From Ignavibacteria bacterium (GTDB lineage Bacteria; Bacteroidota; Ignavibacteria; Ignavibacteriales; Melioribacteraceae): DNA of 6,874 bases. Both the position numbers and the translations under genes were made by a program. The stretch covers positions 1-6,874 of the forward strand of contig DAIEQP010000034.1 in assembly GCA_027347805.1 (NCBI GenBank). Direction: 5' to 3'. Each line of letters opens with the position of its first letter. Position 1 is the stretch's first letter. This document shows positions 1 to 6,874 of the stretch, in pieces. Under the pieces are notes generated by a model, which worked only from the letters and a program-made list of their open reading frames with translations, was not told the origin of the DNA and did no database searches.

Positions 1-1471
1 AGTCGGCATCGGTGCCGGTAGTGGAGACAAATAAATCCGCCTGTATTGGACCAACGATTGTCAAATCCTGATCAAGCGGCTGTGTTGAAATTGAAAGCAC
101 ATCCGGACGTGAAGATGCAAAACGCTGGTCTTCACTCATATAAGTTCTGTTATACATTGTTTGTGAATCGTAAAATTTTGCAGTGTAGGGAACAGGTTTA
201 GAAGGATCGCTAATAAATTCTAAATAAGAATTGTTCTTATTAGCTGGCTTTTCCCAGCTAAGATTTTTTCCATTTATGAAAAGAGATTTTTTTTCGGCAT
301 TTTTTGGCGGCCATGTTTTGTATGATTGCCATGTATTTGTACCAGTTCTAAATGTTACAACTTCTTCACTAAACGGATGACCTTCACCTTTTAAGTAATA
401 ATTAAAAAATGGTGTGAGGTATTTTTGGTTGTATGTTTCACTTGTGTTTTCTCCAAGTGAAAAATCACCAAATGTACTCCCATTGCTTCTGCTCCATCCG
501 CCATGACTCCATGGTCCCATAATTAAATGTGTATCATTTTTAATATTCTTCTGTTCAATTGATTCATAAATATGTAAAGGGCCATATAAATCCTCAGAAT
601 CGTACCAGCCGCCAACAAGCAATACTGCGGGTCTTACATTTGTAAAATAGGGAAGGTTGCTTCTTGATTTCCAGAATTCATCATAATTGGGATGGGCAAC
701 AACATCTTTCCAAAATTTAACCTGGTCTTTATAAAATACTTTATCGATGTTCGCCATAGAGCCGAGATTCAAAAAAAATGTGTACATATCAGGCGAAGCA
801 TATTTATCTATTGATCTCCATTGAGTTGTAAGTGAATCTCTCTTTAATCCAAATGATTTGAAAAAGTTGAATGTCATCGATAATGAAAGCGCACCGCCAT
901 GATGCATATCATCTCCAATAAACCAATCTGCTATCGGCGCCTGAGGAGATACTGCTTTTAAAGCCGGATGCGAATCCATAAGAGACATGGCCGCATAAAA
1001 TCCTGGATAAGAAATGCCCCACATTCCAACATTTCCATTGTTATGCTTTATATTTTTAACGAGCCAGTCAATTGTGTCGTAGGTATCCGAAGATTCATCG
1101 ACCTGTTTGCTGTTTTTTTTATTTGAGATATAACCCCGCATATTATCAAAATCACCTTCGCTTAAAAATTTACCCCGCACATCCTGAAATACAAAAATAT
1201 TTCCCTCTTTTGTCATCTCATCATTTGGGCCGAGAGAACGTGGAAATTTATCTTCGCCGTAAGGAGAAACAGTATAAGGTGTTCTTGTAAGAATTATTGG
1301 ATAGGTTCTTGTAGTGTCTTTGGGTGAATAAACTGATGTAAAAAGTTTTGCACCGTCCCTCATTACTATTTTATATTCTTTCTTTGTGTAATGTTCTTTT
1401 ATCCATTCTAACCCTTGTGCGTTTAAACATGATAATGATAATAGAATTATTACAAGAAAAATTTTTTTCAT
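1..1471 (-). CDS. Secreted CocE/NonD-family serine hydrolase (X-Pro dipeptidyl-peptidase-like), C-terminus beyond window
   Basis: Partial: the frame opens with ATG at 1471-1469 and has no stop before base 1, giving 490 residues; relatives are usually about 600-650, so roughly 100-150 are missing. The start follows GGAG (1478-1481) with a 6-base spacer. Residues 1-18 form a Sec signal peptide (MKK, hydrophobic core, then LNA|QG); the Cys at 15 lacks a proper lipobox. The alpha/beta-hydrolase domain shows the family's marks: RTPY with Tyr66 (oxyanion-hole tyrosine in cocaine esterase), a DVRG motif, the nucleophile elbow GISYPG with Ser154, GGWYD with Asp291 and GPWSHGGW with His323, a complete catalytic triad. 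A helical cap lies between about 165 and 280. From about 360 the start of the C-terminal jelly-roll is visible (TNTW..., later ADLFVSTTGTDAD). Family members cleave esters, amides or N-terminal acyl/X-Pro groups; the substrate cannot be told here. It probably acts in the periplasm or outside. It lies 18 bases after the DinB-like gene, likely co-transcribed. Confidence 0.9.
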   Translation of the reverse strand, partial: MKKIFLVIILLSLSCLNAQGLEWIKEHYTKKEYKIVMRDGAKLFTSVYSPKDTTRTYPIILTRTPYTVSPYGEDKFPRSLGPNDEMTKEGNIFVFQDVRGKFLSEGDFDNMRGYISNKKNSKQVDESSDTYDTIDWLVKNIKHNNGNVGMWGISYPGFYAAMSLMDSHPALKAVSPQAPIADWFIGDDMHHGGALSLSMTFNFFKSFGLKRDSLTTQWRSIDKYASPDMYTFFLNLGSMANIDKVFYKDQVKFWKDVVAHPNYDEFWKSRSNLPYFTNVRPAVLLVGGWYDSEDLYGPLHIYESIEQKNIKNDTHLIMGPWSHGGWSRSNGSTFGDFSLGENTSETYNQKYLTPFFNYYLKGEGHPFSEEVVTFRTGTNTWQSYKTWPPKNAEKKSLFINGKNLSWEKPANKNNSYLEFISDPSKPVPYTAKFYDSQTMYNRTYMSEDQRFASSRPDVLSISTQPLDQDLTIVGPIQADLFVSTTGTDAD

Positions 1472-1489
1472 TCCAATCTCCGGCGTTTT

Positions 1490-1966
1490 TTAATTTTTGT
1501 TTTTCTGCCAATCATTCAGGTTTCTTCTCATTTGATTTATATGAATCGGGATATGCGCCTCGTAAACATTGAGCCAATCATCGAGCGTAATTTTCCCATT
1601 CTCGGGATGAATAATAAAATTATTCCATGTTTCTTCCGGTAAATCCTTTATTATCTGGAATGTCATCATCCTTAGTAATCTAAATAATTCAAGTGAATCT
1701 TCAATACTTTGTTCGTGGTAGTTTAATTTTTGGGCCCAGAGATTTTCATCGTAAGCCATCACACTTGATCCGGATTCGCAGATGATTTTCCTGGCTCTTG
1801 CAAAACTGCTCGCCTCACTATCTGCAATATGAATTAAAATTTCGTGGATACTCCATTTTTCTGGTGCAGGTTTAAATTGCCACATTTCCCTTGGAAAATT
1901 TTGAATACTTTCCAAAAGCTGCCGGTACGCATTGCCATAAGATTCAAGTTTATCAGATCGTGACAT
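1490..1966 (-). CDS. DinB/YfiT-like putative metal-dependent protein
   Basis: A complete 158-residue cytoplasmic protein with no signal peptide or membrane segment, the usual length for the DinB/YfiT four-helix-bundle superfamily (DinB_2 type). The N-terminal helix is followed by the characteristic KPAPEKWSIHEILIHIADSE segment, where His46 is the likely first metal ligand, and the last helix carries YEAHIPIH with His138 and His142 as the other two. This three-histidine pattern binds a divalent metal in characterised relatives, several of which are thiol S-transferases (for example with bacillithiol or mycothiol); many members have no known reaction and this one cannot be assigned a substrate. 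The ATG at 1966-1964 follows AAGGAAAG (AGGA at 1973-1976, 6-base spacer), which supports this start. The stop is TAA at 1492-1490. The CocE-type hydrolase begins 18 bases downstream, suggesting a two-gene operon. Upstream, a terminator-like hairpin separates it from the zinc-ribbon gene, so it probably has its own promoter, which I could not identify. Confidence 0.87.
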   Translation of the reverse strand: MSRSDKLESYGNAYRQLLESIQNFPREMWQFKPAPEKWSIHEILIHIADSEASSFARARKIICESGSSVMAYDENLWAQKLNYHEQSIEDSLELFRLLRMMTFQIIKDLPEETWNNFIIHPENGKITLDDWLNVYEAHIPIHINQMRRNLNDWQKNKN

Positions 1967-2006
1967 TTACTTTCCTTTCTGCCGTGGAATGAAAAATCTA
2001 TGAAGT

Positions 2007-2037
2007 AAAAAAGTAGAGAGATTATTGAATCTCTCTA
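2007..2037 (-). terminator. Rho-independent terminator after the zinc-ribbon gene
   Basis: Read on the minus strand, a perfect 10-bp stem (TAGAGAGATT / AATCTCTCTA, 2037-2028 with 2023-2014) encloses the 4-base loop CAAT and is followed by C and then six T residues (2012-2007). It starts 28 bases after the zinc-ribbon stop codon, where a terminator for the peptidase/zinc-ribbon unit would be expected. The stem has only four G-C pairs, so it may be only partly efficient. There is no T-run on the other side, so it works in one direction only. Confidence 0.72.
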
Positions 2038-2065
2038 TATGTAAATATTCTCTAATTAAAAATAT

Positions 2066-2305
2066 CTATCGCAATTCTGATGGAAGATTAAAGAACCATT
2101 CTATTCTTGAACAACTTCCGCAGATTAATGCGGAGGCACTTTTATTCGCCCAATCAAGATCAAAAAAAGCAAGACCGCGCGTATTCAATAAAATTTCAGG
2201 TCTCAGAAAGAAAGTGTCGTTACCGCAGTGAGGGCAAATTATTTTTTTCCCTTGAATAGAATATTTAGTTGGAAAATCCGATTGTGGTTTCTGAAATAAT
2301 CCCAT
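2066..2305 (-). CDS. Small zinc-ribbon protein (zinc_ribbon_13/DUF2082-like)
   Basis: A complete 79-residue protein, stop TAG at 2068-2066. It has two CxxC knuckles, CPHC (Cys24, Cys27) and CGSC (Cys62, Cys65), about 34 residues apart, the four-cysteine arrangement of a zinc ribbon. The stretch between them (LLNTRGLAFFDLDWANKSA) and the closing aromatic IEWFF resemble the family annotated as Zn-ribbon nucleic-acid-binding protein (DUF2082), where the second knuckle is also followed by an aromatic-rich strand. That match is from memory of the pattern; nucleic-acid binding is a family label and is not shown for this protein. No signal peptide, so cytoplasmic. The ATG at 2305-2303 has a strong AGGAG (2311-2315) with a 5-base spacer. 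The full-length M28 frame would end only 12 bases upstream, so the two genes look co-transcribed. A hairpin plus T-run follows the gene. Its role is unknown. Confidence 0.8.
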   Translation of the reverse strand: MGLFQKPQSDFPTKYSIQGKKIICPHCGNDTFFLRPEILLNTRGLAFFDLDWANKSASALICGSCSRIEWFFNLPSELR

Positions 2306-2317
2306 TTTATCTCCTGA

Positions 2318-2491
2318 TTAAAACATTGGTCTTCTTTGCTGAACTGCGTTTGGATCAAAATATTTTCTTGGAAGTTTTTCATCGCGCATTGCGGCATTAT
2401 AAATAAAACCTGCCATTATTGTAGCTGATTGTATTAAATCTGCTCTGCTTGTATGATCATAAACGTCCATGTTTGAGTGATGAGTTCTGGT
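2318..2491 (-). pseudogene. Severed C-terminal tail of the M28 peptidase, after an in-frame TAA
   Basis: Continuing in the same frame past the TAA at 2494-2492 gives 57 further codons to a second TAA at 2320-2318. They begin TRTHHSNMDVYDH and end PNAVQQRRPMF. This is the expected end of an M28 peptidase: a THHSNMD-type motif carrying the last zinc-binding histidine (His469 if the stop is counted as residue 464), then the final helix and a short tail. No second nonsense codon or frameshift is present. It has no good start of its own: its first ATG (2470-2468) lacks a Shine-Dalgarno and would exclude the His-His motif. It is best read as part of the peptidase gene, either disconnected by a nonsense change or a sequence error, or joined by readthrough. 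Confidence 0.85.
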
Positions 2492-3883
2492 TTAATATTC
2501 AAGCGGGTCCTGTATAAATTGAAAACCTGGTAAACCAACTCCATCAAATGATTGATGATCAGTTCCTCCTGTATTCCTTAAAGTAACAGTTGATGCGCCA
2601 AGATCATTAAATGGTTTTAGCCATTGTTCGAAAATCGGCATCACTTCAAAATTTCCCTGAGTATAAATTCCTCTAATCTTTCCAGATCCGTTATCATAAT
2701 TAAAGTATGCGGCAAGTTTATCATATTCCGGTTTCGTTTCTTTTTTGTCTCGATCAAAGAAATGATTTCTTACATATTCGCGAGAGCCGATTAATCCTTC
2801 TTCCTCCGCATCCCACAAAGCAATACGAATTGTTCTTCTTGGTTTTACGCCAAGTGTTTTTAATATTCTTACTGCTTCCATTGCAATTGCGGTTCCGGAT
2901 GAATTATCAGTTGCACCTGTACCAGCATGCCAGGTATCAAAATGCCCGCCTAACATTACAATTTCATCTTTCAGCTTTTTATCAGTTCCCGGAATTTCTG
3001 CTACAATATTATAACCAAGTGAATCAGAATCATCAAATCTTGACTGTAATTCCAATTCAAGAGAAACAGGAATATTTTTCTGTGCTATTCTAACTAATCT
3101 ATTATACTGTTCAGCTGCAACTACAATTTGGGGCATAGCTTCGATGCTTCCTTTTTTGTATTCGCCGCCGCTTTGTACAAAAATTGTTCCGTCAGTACCT
3201 CGTGATGGTTCAAGTATAACAAAAGCACCTTCATCTTTCAAGAATTTTGTTACCTTTATTTGAAGTTCTCTTTGCGCTCTCATTTGAGCAATCAATTCAG
3301 GTGTAAAATTTCTTCTTCCGCTGCCGTCGGCGGCGAGTGTCATCTTTTTCAAATCGTCATCTGATTCTCTGCGTCCGTCTGCTTCCATGCCAAGTGCAAC
3401 TTCCTGCTCGCCTTTGGATAGTATAATTGCTCCTTTAATTTTTCCTTTGAATGCGGCAAGATCTTCTTCTTTTTTAATATCCATTAATACAGCATTGCCT
3501 TTTATAGTTCCGTTCAAGCCGCCAGTCCATGCTTTTGGATAAGCAATCAATGGCATGTATTGAGGTGCTGTCATTGCAGCATAAAACTTTTTCAGTTCCC
3601 ATCCGCGGCCCCAGGTTCCCCAAGGTTCCATTTTGGGATTTTCCAATCCATATTCTTTTAATTTATTAACAACCCATTTGCCGGCATCACGATATTGAGG
3701 AGATCCTGCAAGACGAGGAGCGTAAACATCACACAGATAACTCATCAGCTCTGCAATCTTAGAGTTTTGCATACCTTCCTGGCGGATTCTCTGCATCATT
3801 TGATAATCAATTTTTTCTTGAGCAAATACAGAGAGTGAAAAACAAAAAATAAAAAATAGTCCGGCAAGTAATTTTTTCTTCAT
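2492..3883 (-). CDS. Secreted M28-family zinc metallopeptidase, truncated by a premature stop
   Basis: 463 residues as read. Residues 1-21 are a Sec signal peptide (MKKK, hydrophobic core, VFA|Q), so the mature enzyme is periplasmic or extracellular. The N-terminal segment (YAPRLAGSPQYRDAGKWV) is typical of this family, and about 115-280 looks like the inserted PA-type domain. The catalytic di-zinc aminopeptidase domain starts near 290, with ligands and base visible: His314 (GGHFDTW), Asp326 (GATDN), Glu360 as general base and Glu361 as ligand (DAEEEGLIGS), and Asp397 (YDNGSG). GGTDHQSF at 439-446 is also conserved. The family releases N-terminal amino acids or dipeptides; the exact specificity is not visible. 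The fifth ligand, a histidine in a THHSNMD motif, lies after the stop, so the 463-residue product should lack a complete metal site. ATG 3883-3881 follows GGAG (3890-3893, 6-base spacer). The next gene is the zinc-ribbon protein; the gene upstream is metH, 116 bases away and probably separately controlled. Confidence 0.88.
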   Translation of the reverse strand: MKKKLLAGLFFIFCFSLSVFAQEKIDYQMMQRIRQEGMQNSKIAELMSYLCDVYAPRLAGSPQYRDAGKWVVNKLKEYGLENPKMEPWGTWGRGWELKKFYAAMTAPQYMPLIAYPKAWTGGLNGTIKGNAVLMDIKKEEDLAAFKGKIKGAIILSKGEQEVALGMEADGRRESDDDLKKMTLAADGSGRRNFTPELIAQMRAQRELQIKVTKFLKDEGAFVILEPSRGTDGTIFVQSGGEYKKGSIEAMPQIVVAAEQYNRLVRIAQKNIPVSLELELQSRFDDSDSLGYNIVAEIPGTDKKLKDEIVMLGGHFDTWHAGTGATDNSSGTAIAMEAVRILKTLGVKPRRTIRIALWDAEEEGLIGSREYVRNHFFDRDKKETKPEYDKLAAYFNYDNGSGKIRGIYTQGNFEVMPIFEQWLKPFNDLGASTVTLRNTGGTDHQSFDGVGLPGFQFIQDPLEY

Positions 3884-3999
3884 TTGTAACTCCGTTTATA
3901 TTTCTGATGAGATGAATTTTTGTGCAGGGATGGTTTAAATCCATTACACCAATTTTTAGACATAAATTTTGCTCAAGAGGATTAATCGAAAATCAAAAA
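3884..3999 (-). other. Intergenic region between metH and the M28 peptidase gene
   Basis: A 116-base AT-rich gap, the longest in the window. It should hold the promoter of the peptidase gene, but I found no convincing -35/-10 pair nor a Bacteroidetes-type -33/-7 pair. It contains a 15-base imperfect palindrome at 3930-3944 (ATGGTTTAAATCCAT, one mismatched pair) that could be an operator or chance. No hairpin with a T-run follows metH, so metH transcription may read into the peptidase gene or end by another mechanism. The remaining gaps (1472-1489, 1967-2065, 2306-2317) are short. Confidence 0.4.
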
Positions 4000-6874
4000 T
4001 TAATCGCTCTCATCGTAATTTAAAATTGGTCGAAGCCATTTTTCAGCCTCTTTCAAACTGATTCCTTTTCTTTTTTGATAATCCAATACCTGGTCTTTTC
4101 CAATTTTTCCAACTGTAAAATATTTTGATTGAGGGTGTGCAAAATATAATCCGCAAACAGATGCAGCGGGATACATTGCGAGACTCTCAGTCAATGAAAT
4201 AGATGTATTTTTCTCAACATCCAGTAATTTCCAAATTGTTAGTTTTTCAGTATGATCCGGCTGCGCAGGGTAACCTGGTGCTGGACGAATACCTGGATAA
4301 TTTTCGTTTATTAACTGATCATTGGTGAATTTTTCTTCGGCAGAGTAACCCCAGAATTCTTTTCTAATTTTTTCGTGAAGCAACTCAGCAAAGGCCTCCG
4401 CTAATCTATCAGCAAGAGCTTTCACCATAATCGAATTATAATCATCATTTTCATTTTCAAATTTGGCAATAAGCTTTTCAATTCCTAATCCGGCTGTTAC
4501 TGCAAACATGCCGATATAATCTTTTGCTTCACATGATTTGGGTGCAATAAAATCTGATAGTGCAATATTGGGGATTCCATCACTTTTAATTCCTTGCTGG
4601 CGTATTGTGTGAAGCTTCGCTTTAATTCCTTTCCTAGTTTCATCTGAAAATATTTCAATATCATCTTCAGTAGATGCAGCAGGAAATATTCCTACAATTC
4701 CATTTGCAGTCAAAGAATTTTCAGTAATAATTTGATCAAGTAGTTTATTTGCATCATCAAAAAGTTTTTTTGCTTCATTCCCAACATGTTTGTCTTCAAA
4801 GATAGCCGGGTATTTTCCTTTTAATTCCCATGTAATGAAAAAAGGAGTCCAGTCAATATATTTTCTAATTTCTTCGAGAGAATAATTCTTAAAATGACTA
4901 ATTCCCATTAGTCGTGGTTTTGATACGGAATAATTATCCCAGTCGATCTTAAGTTTATTTACTCTTGCTTTATCAAGCGTTAAATATTCACGGGTACTAT
5001 GTTTTTTATTGTGTTCCTGTCGGAGTTGTATATACTCATTTTTTATTTTTTCTGAAAAAGATTGCTTTGCATCTATACTTAACAGATTGCTAACCACGCC
5101 AACACTTTTAGAGGCGTCAATAACATGAATCACAGAATTTGAATATTCAGGTGCAATTTTTACAGCAGTATGAATTCTCGATGTTGTAGCTCCGCCAATT
5201 AAAAGCGGGATCTTAAAATTTAATCGCTCCATTTCTTTTGCAACGTGAACCATTTCATCAAGCGAAGGAGTAATCAATCCGCTCAGCCCAATTATATCCA
5301 CATTTTTTTCAATTGCTGTTGAAAGGATTTTTTCAGCAGACACCATAACTCCAAGATCTATTACATCATAATTGTTGCATCCGAGTACTACACCAACAAT
5401 ATTTTTACCGATATCATGCACATCACCTTTTACGGTTGCCATTAAAATTGTGCCTTGTGATTTACTGCCGCCGCTTTTTTCTTTTTCAGCTTCAAGATAG
5501 GGAATAAGAATTGCTACAGCTTTTTTCATTACCCTTGCGCTTTTTACAACTTGAGGTAAAAACATTTTTCCAGCACCAAACAAATCACCAACAACATTCA
5601 TCCCATTCATCAAAGGTCCTTCAATAATATGCAAAGGACTATCATATTTTATTCGCGCCTCTTCCACATCAGCTTCAATGAATTCAACAATTCCTTTGAT
5701 GAGCGCATGTTTCAACCGTTCTTCAACACTTTCTTTTCTCCATTCAGCTTCTACTTGTTCTTTCGATGTTAACTCCTGAGTCTTAGTGTTTGCATATTCT
5801 ACAAGTCTTTCTGTTGCATCAACTCTGCGATTTAATAAAACATCTTCAACCCTCTCCAACAATTCTTTTGGAATTTCTTCATATACGGCTAATTGCCCTG
5901 CGTTTACAATTCCCATATCCATACCTGCTTCTATTGCATGGAATAGGAAAGCAGAATGAATTGCTTCGCGAATAAAATCATTTCCTCTAAATGAAAAAGA
6001 AACATTACTTACCCCTCCGCTAACTTTTGCAAGGGGTAAATTCTTTTTAATCCATCGGGTTGCTTCAATATAATTAATTGCGTACTGATTATGTTCTTCA
6101 ATGCCTGTTGCCACAGCAAATATGTTTGGATCAAAAATTATATCCTGCGGCGGGAAATGAATTTCTTCAGTAAGAATTTTATATGCGCGTTTACAAATTT
6201 CAATCTTACGTTCAAGTGTATCTGCCTGCCCATTTTCATCGAATGCCATTACAATAACAGCAGCACCATATTTTAAGATTTTTCTTGCATGGGTTTTAAA
6301 TATTTCTTCGCCTTCTTTTAGAGAAATAGAATTAACAATTCCTTTTCCCTGAAGACATTTTAAACCGGCTTCTATTACACTCCATTTGGAAGAATCAAGC
6401 ATTACAGGCACGCGGGCAATATCAGGTTCTGTGGCAAGAAGTTTAAGAAATTTTGTTATTGCTTCTTCAGAATTAATTAAACCCTCATCCATATTTATAT
6501 CGATTATCTGTGCGCCGTTTTCAACCTGGTCTTTTGCAACCGACAAAGCTTCTTCATACTTGTTTTCTTTAATTAACCGGGCGAATTTTTTTGAACCTGT
6601 TACGTTTGTTCTTTCTCCAACATTTACAAAGTTAGTTTCAGGGCGAAGATTTAATGGCTCAAGTCCGCTTAACCGGAGGTATGGCTGGGTAAAAGGAATT
6701 TTTCTTGGCGGATTATTTTTTGCAACCTGAGCAAAGGCTTTTATGTGTTGCGGTGTAGTTCCGCAGCATCCACCGATAATATTAAAATATCCTTCCTTTG
6801 CAAATTCATTCAGAATTTTTGCCATCGATTCCGGGGATTCATCATAACCGCCGAATTCATTTGGTAATCCGGCG
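4000..6874 (-). CDS. metH: Cobalamin-dependent methionine synthase (5-methyltetrahydrofolate-homocysteine methyltransferase), N-terminus beyond window
   Basis: Transfers the methyl group of 5-methyltetrahydrofolate to homocysteine via protein-bound cobalamin, giving methionine and tetrahydrofolate in the cytoplasm. The frame is open at the right edge (AGLPNEFGGYDESPES precedes the first in-window Met, 6825-6823), giving 957 residues; by alignment from memory to E. coli MetH (1227), about 270-275 are missing. Numbering from that Met: GGCCGTTP (Cys20, Cys21) is the zinc/homocysteine-binding end of the first domain. The pterin-binding barrel starts at FVNVGERTNVTGSKKF (66-81) and includes the DPN and FRGND motifs. 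The cobalamin module has a helical cap (about 330-445) and DVHDIG (468-473) with His470 as lower cobalt ligand, then SGLITPS. The AdoMet-binding reactivation domain (about 600-941) has DWTPFF (Asp658) and RPAPGYPAQPDHTEK (Arg847, Tyr852). All domain signatures present are intact, so the enzyme should be functional and AdoMet-reactivable. Stop TAA at 4002-4000. Any B12 riboswitch would lie outside the window. Confidence 0.97.
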   Translation of the reverse strand, partial: AGLPNEFGGYDESPESMAKILNEFAKEGYFNIIGGCCGTTPQHIKAFAQVAKNNPPRKIPFTQPYLRLSGLEPLNLRPETNFVNVGERTNVTGSKKFARLIKENKYEEALSVAKDQVENGAQIIDINMDEGLINSEEAITKFLKLLATEPDIARVPVMLDSSKWSVIEAGLKCLQGKGIVNSISLKEGEEIFKTHARKILKYGAAVIVMAFDENGQADTLERKIEICKRAYKILTEEIHFPPQDIIFDPNIFAVATGIEEHNQYAINYIEATRWIKKNLPLAKVSGGVSNVSFSFRGNDFIREAIHSAFLFHAIEAGMDMGIVNAGQLAVYEEIPKELLERVEDVLLNRRVDATERLVEYANTKTQELTSKEQVEAEWRKESVEERLKHALIKGIVEFIEADVEEARIKYDSPLHIIEGPLMNGMNVVGDLFGAGKMFLPQVVKSARVMKKAVAILIPYLEAEKEKSGGSKSQGTILMATVKGDVHDIGKNIVGVVLGCNNYDVIDLGVMVSAEKILSTAIEKNVDIIGLSGLITPSLDEMVHVAKEMERLNFKIPLLIGGATTSRIHTAVKIAPEYSNSVIHVIDASKSVGVVSNLLSIDAKQSFSEKIKNEYIQLRQEHNKKHSTREYLTLDKARVNKLKIDWDNYSVSKPRLMGISHFKNYSLEEIRKYIDWTPFFITWELKGKYPAIFEDKHVGNEAKKLFDDANKLLDQIITENSLTANGIVGIFPAASTEDDIEIFSDETRKGIKAKLHTIRQQGIKSDGIPNIALSDFIAPKSCEAKDYIGMFAVTAGLGIEKLIAKFENENDDYNSIMVKALADRLAEAFAELLHEKIRKEFWGYSAEEKFTNDQLINENYPGIRPAPGYPAQPDHTEKLTIWKLLDVEKNTSISLTESLAMYPAASVCGLYFAHPQSKYFTVGKIGKDQVLDYQKRKGISLKEAEKWLRPILNYDESD

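Noticed and set aside
1427..1471. Lipoprotein signal in the CocE-type hydrolase (Cys15)
   Set aside because: The residues before the cysteine are S-L-S; the -3 position is not Leu/Val/Ile as a lipobox needs. A signal peptidase I site after Ala18 fits better.
1072..1572. Plus-strand open frames over the CocE-type gene and the end of the DinB-like gene
   Set aside because: They are opposite strand to clear coding sequence with catalytic motifs, and show no domain or credible start.
2325..2470. Independent small ORF starting at the ATG 2470-2468 in the peptidase tail
   Set aside because: It has no Shine-Dalgarno, is in frame with the peptidase, and would omit the conserved His-His motif. It is simply the end of the interrupted M28 gene.
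2707..3093. 128-residue plus-strand open frame inside the M28 gene
   Set aside because: It lies opposite a well-supported M28 catalytic and PA-domain coding sequence, has no recognisable domain, and has the Leu/Phe/His/Gln-rich composition typical of an antisense shadow.
3884..3999. Sigma-70-like promoter with TTGAGC as -35 upstream of the M28 gene
   Set aside because: No acceptable -10 element lies at 16-18 bases spacing, and no Bacteroidetes-type TAnnTTTG is at proper distance, so no promoter was called.
3981..4006. Direct repeat ATTAATCG at 3981-3988 and 3999-4006 around the metH stop
   Set aside because: Two 8-base AT-rich copies are easily expected by chance, and one overlaps coding sequence. 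There is no sign of an insertion or attachment site.
5790..6730. Plus-strand open frames inside metH
   Set aside because: They are antisense to conserved MetH pterin-binding and cap domains, with no recognisable products.

Overview
The window is an AT-rich bacterial segment with every recognisable gene on the minus strand, so transcription runs from high to low coordinates. Short Shine-Dalgarno sites (GGAG, AGGAG, AAGGA) precede the genes. Two proteins have Sec signal peptides ending in -AQ, and the M28 peptidase and CocE-type hydrolase look like those I associate with the Bacteroidota/Ignavibacteriota (Chlorobi-side) lineage. That placement is inference from recalled protein style, not a search result.

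Layout in the direction of transcription: (1) 6874-4000, most of metH, the cobalamin-dependent methionine synthase, with its N-terminus beyond the right edge. (2) A 116-base gap, 3999-3884. (3) 3883-2492, a secreted M28-family zinc metallopeptidase whose frame is closed by a TAA at 2494-2492. The same frame carries on as clear family C-terminal sequence to a second TAA at 2320-2318. (4) 2305-2066, a small four-cysteine zinc-ribbon protein, 12 bases after that second stop. (5) A hairpin plus T-run at 2037-2007 that looks like the terminator of the peptidase/zinc-ribbon unit. (6) 1966-1490, a DinB/YfiT-like putative metal-binding four-helix protein. (7) 1471-1, a secreted CocE/NonD-type serine hydrolase running off the left edge, 18 bases after the DinB-like gene and probably co-transcribed with it.

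Functionally, metH is core one-carbon/methionine metabolism. The other genes look like two small transcription units: secreted M28 peptidase plus cytoplasmic zinc ribbon, and DinB-like protein plus secreted alpha/beta hydrolase. The two exported hydrolases could both serve peptide or ester scavenging, but nothing in the sequence links them directly.

The one observation that stands out is the in-frame stop in the M28 gene. It cuts off the last 57 residues, including the predicted final zinc ligand, while the downstream frame is otherwise intact. I see no CRISPR array, insertion sequence, tRNA, rRNA, riboswitch or novel defence-type system. No gap between genes exceeds about 120 bases.
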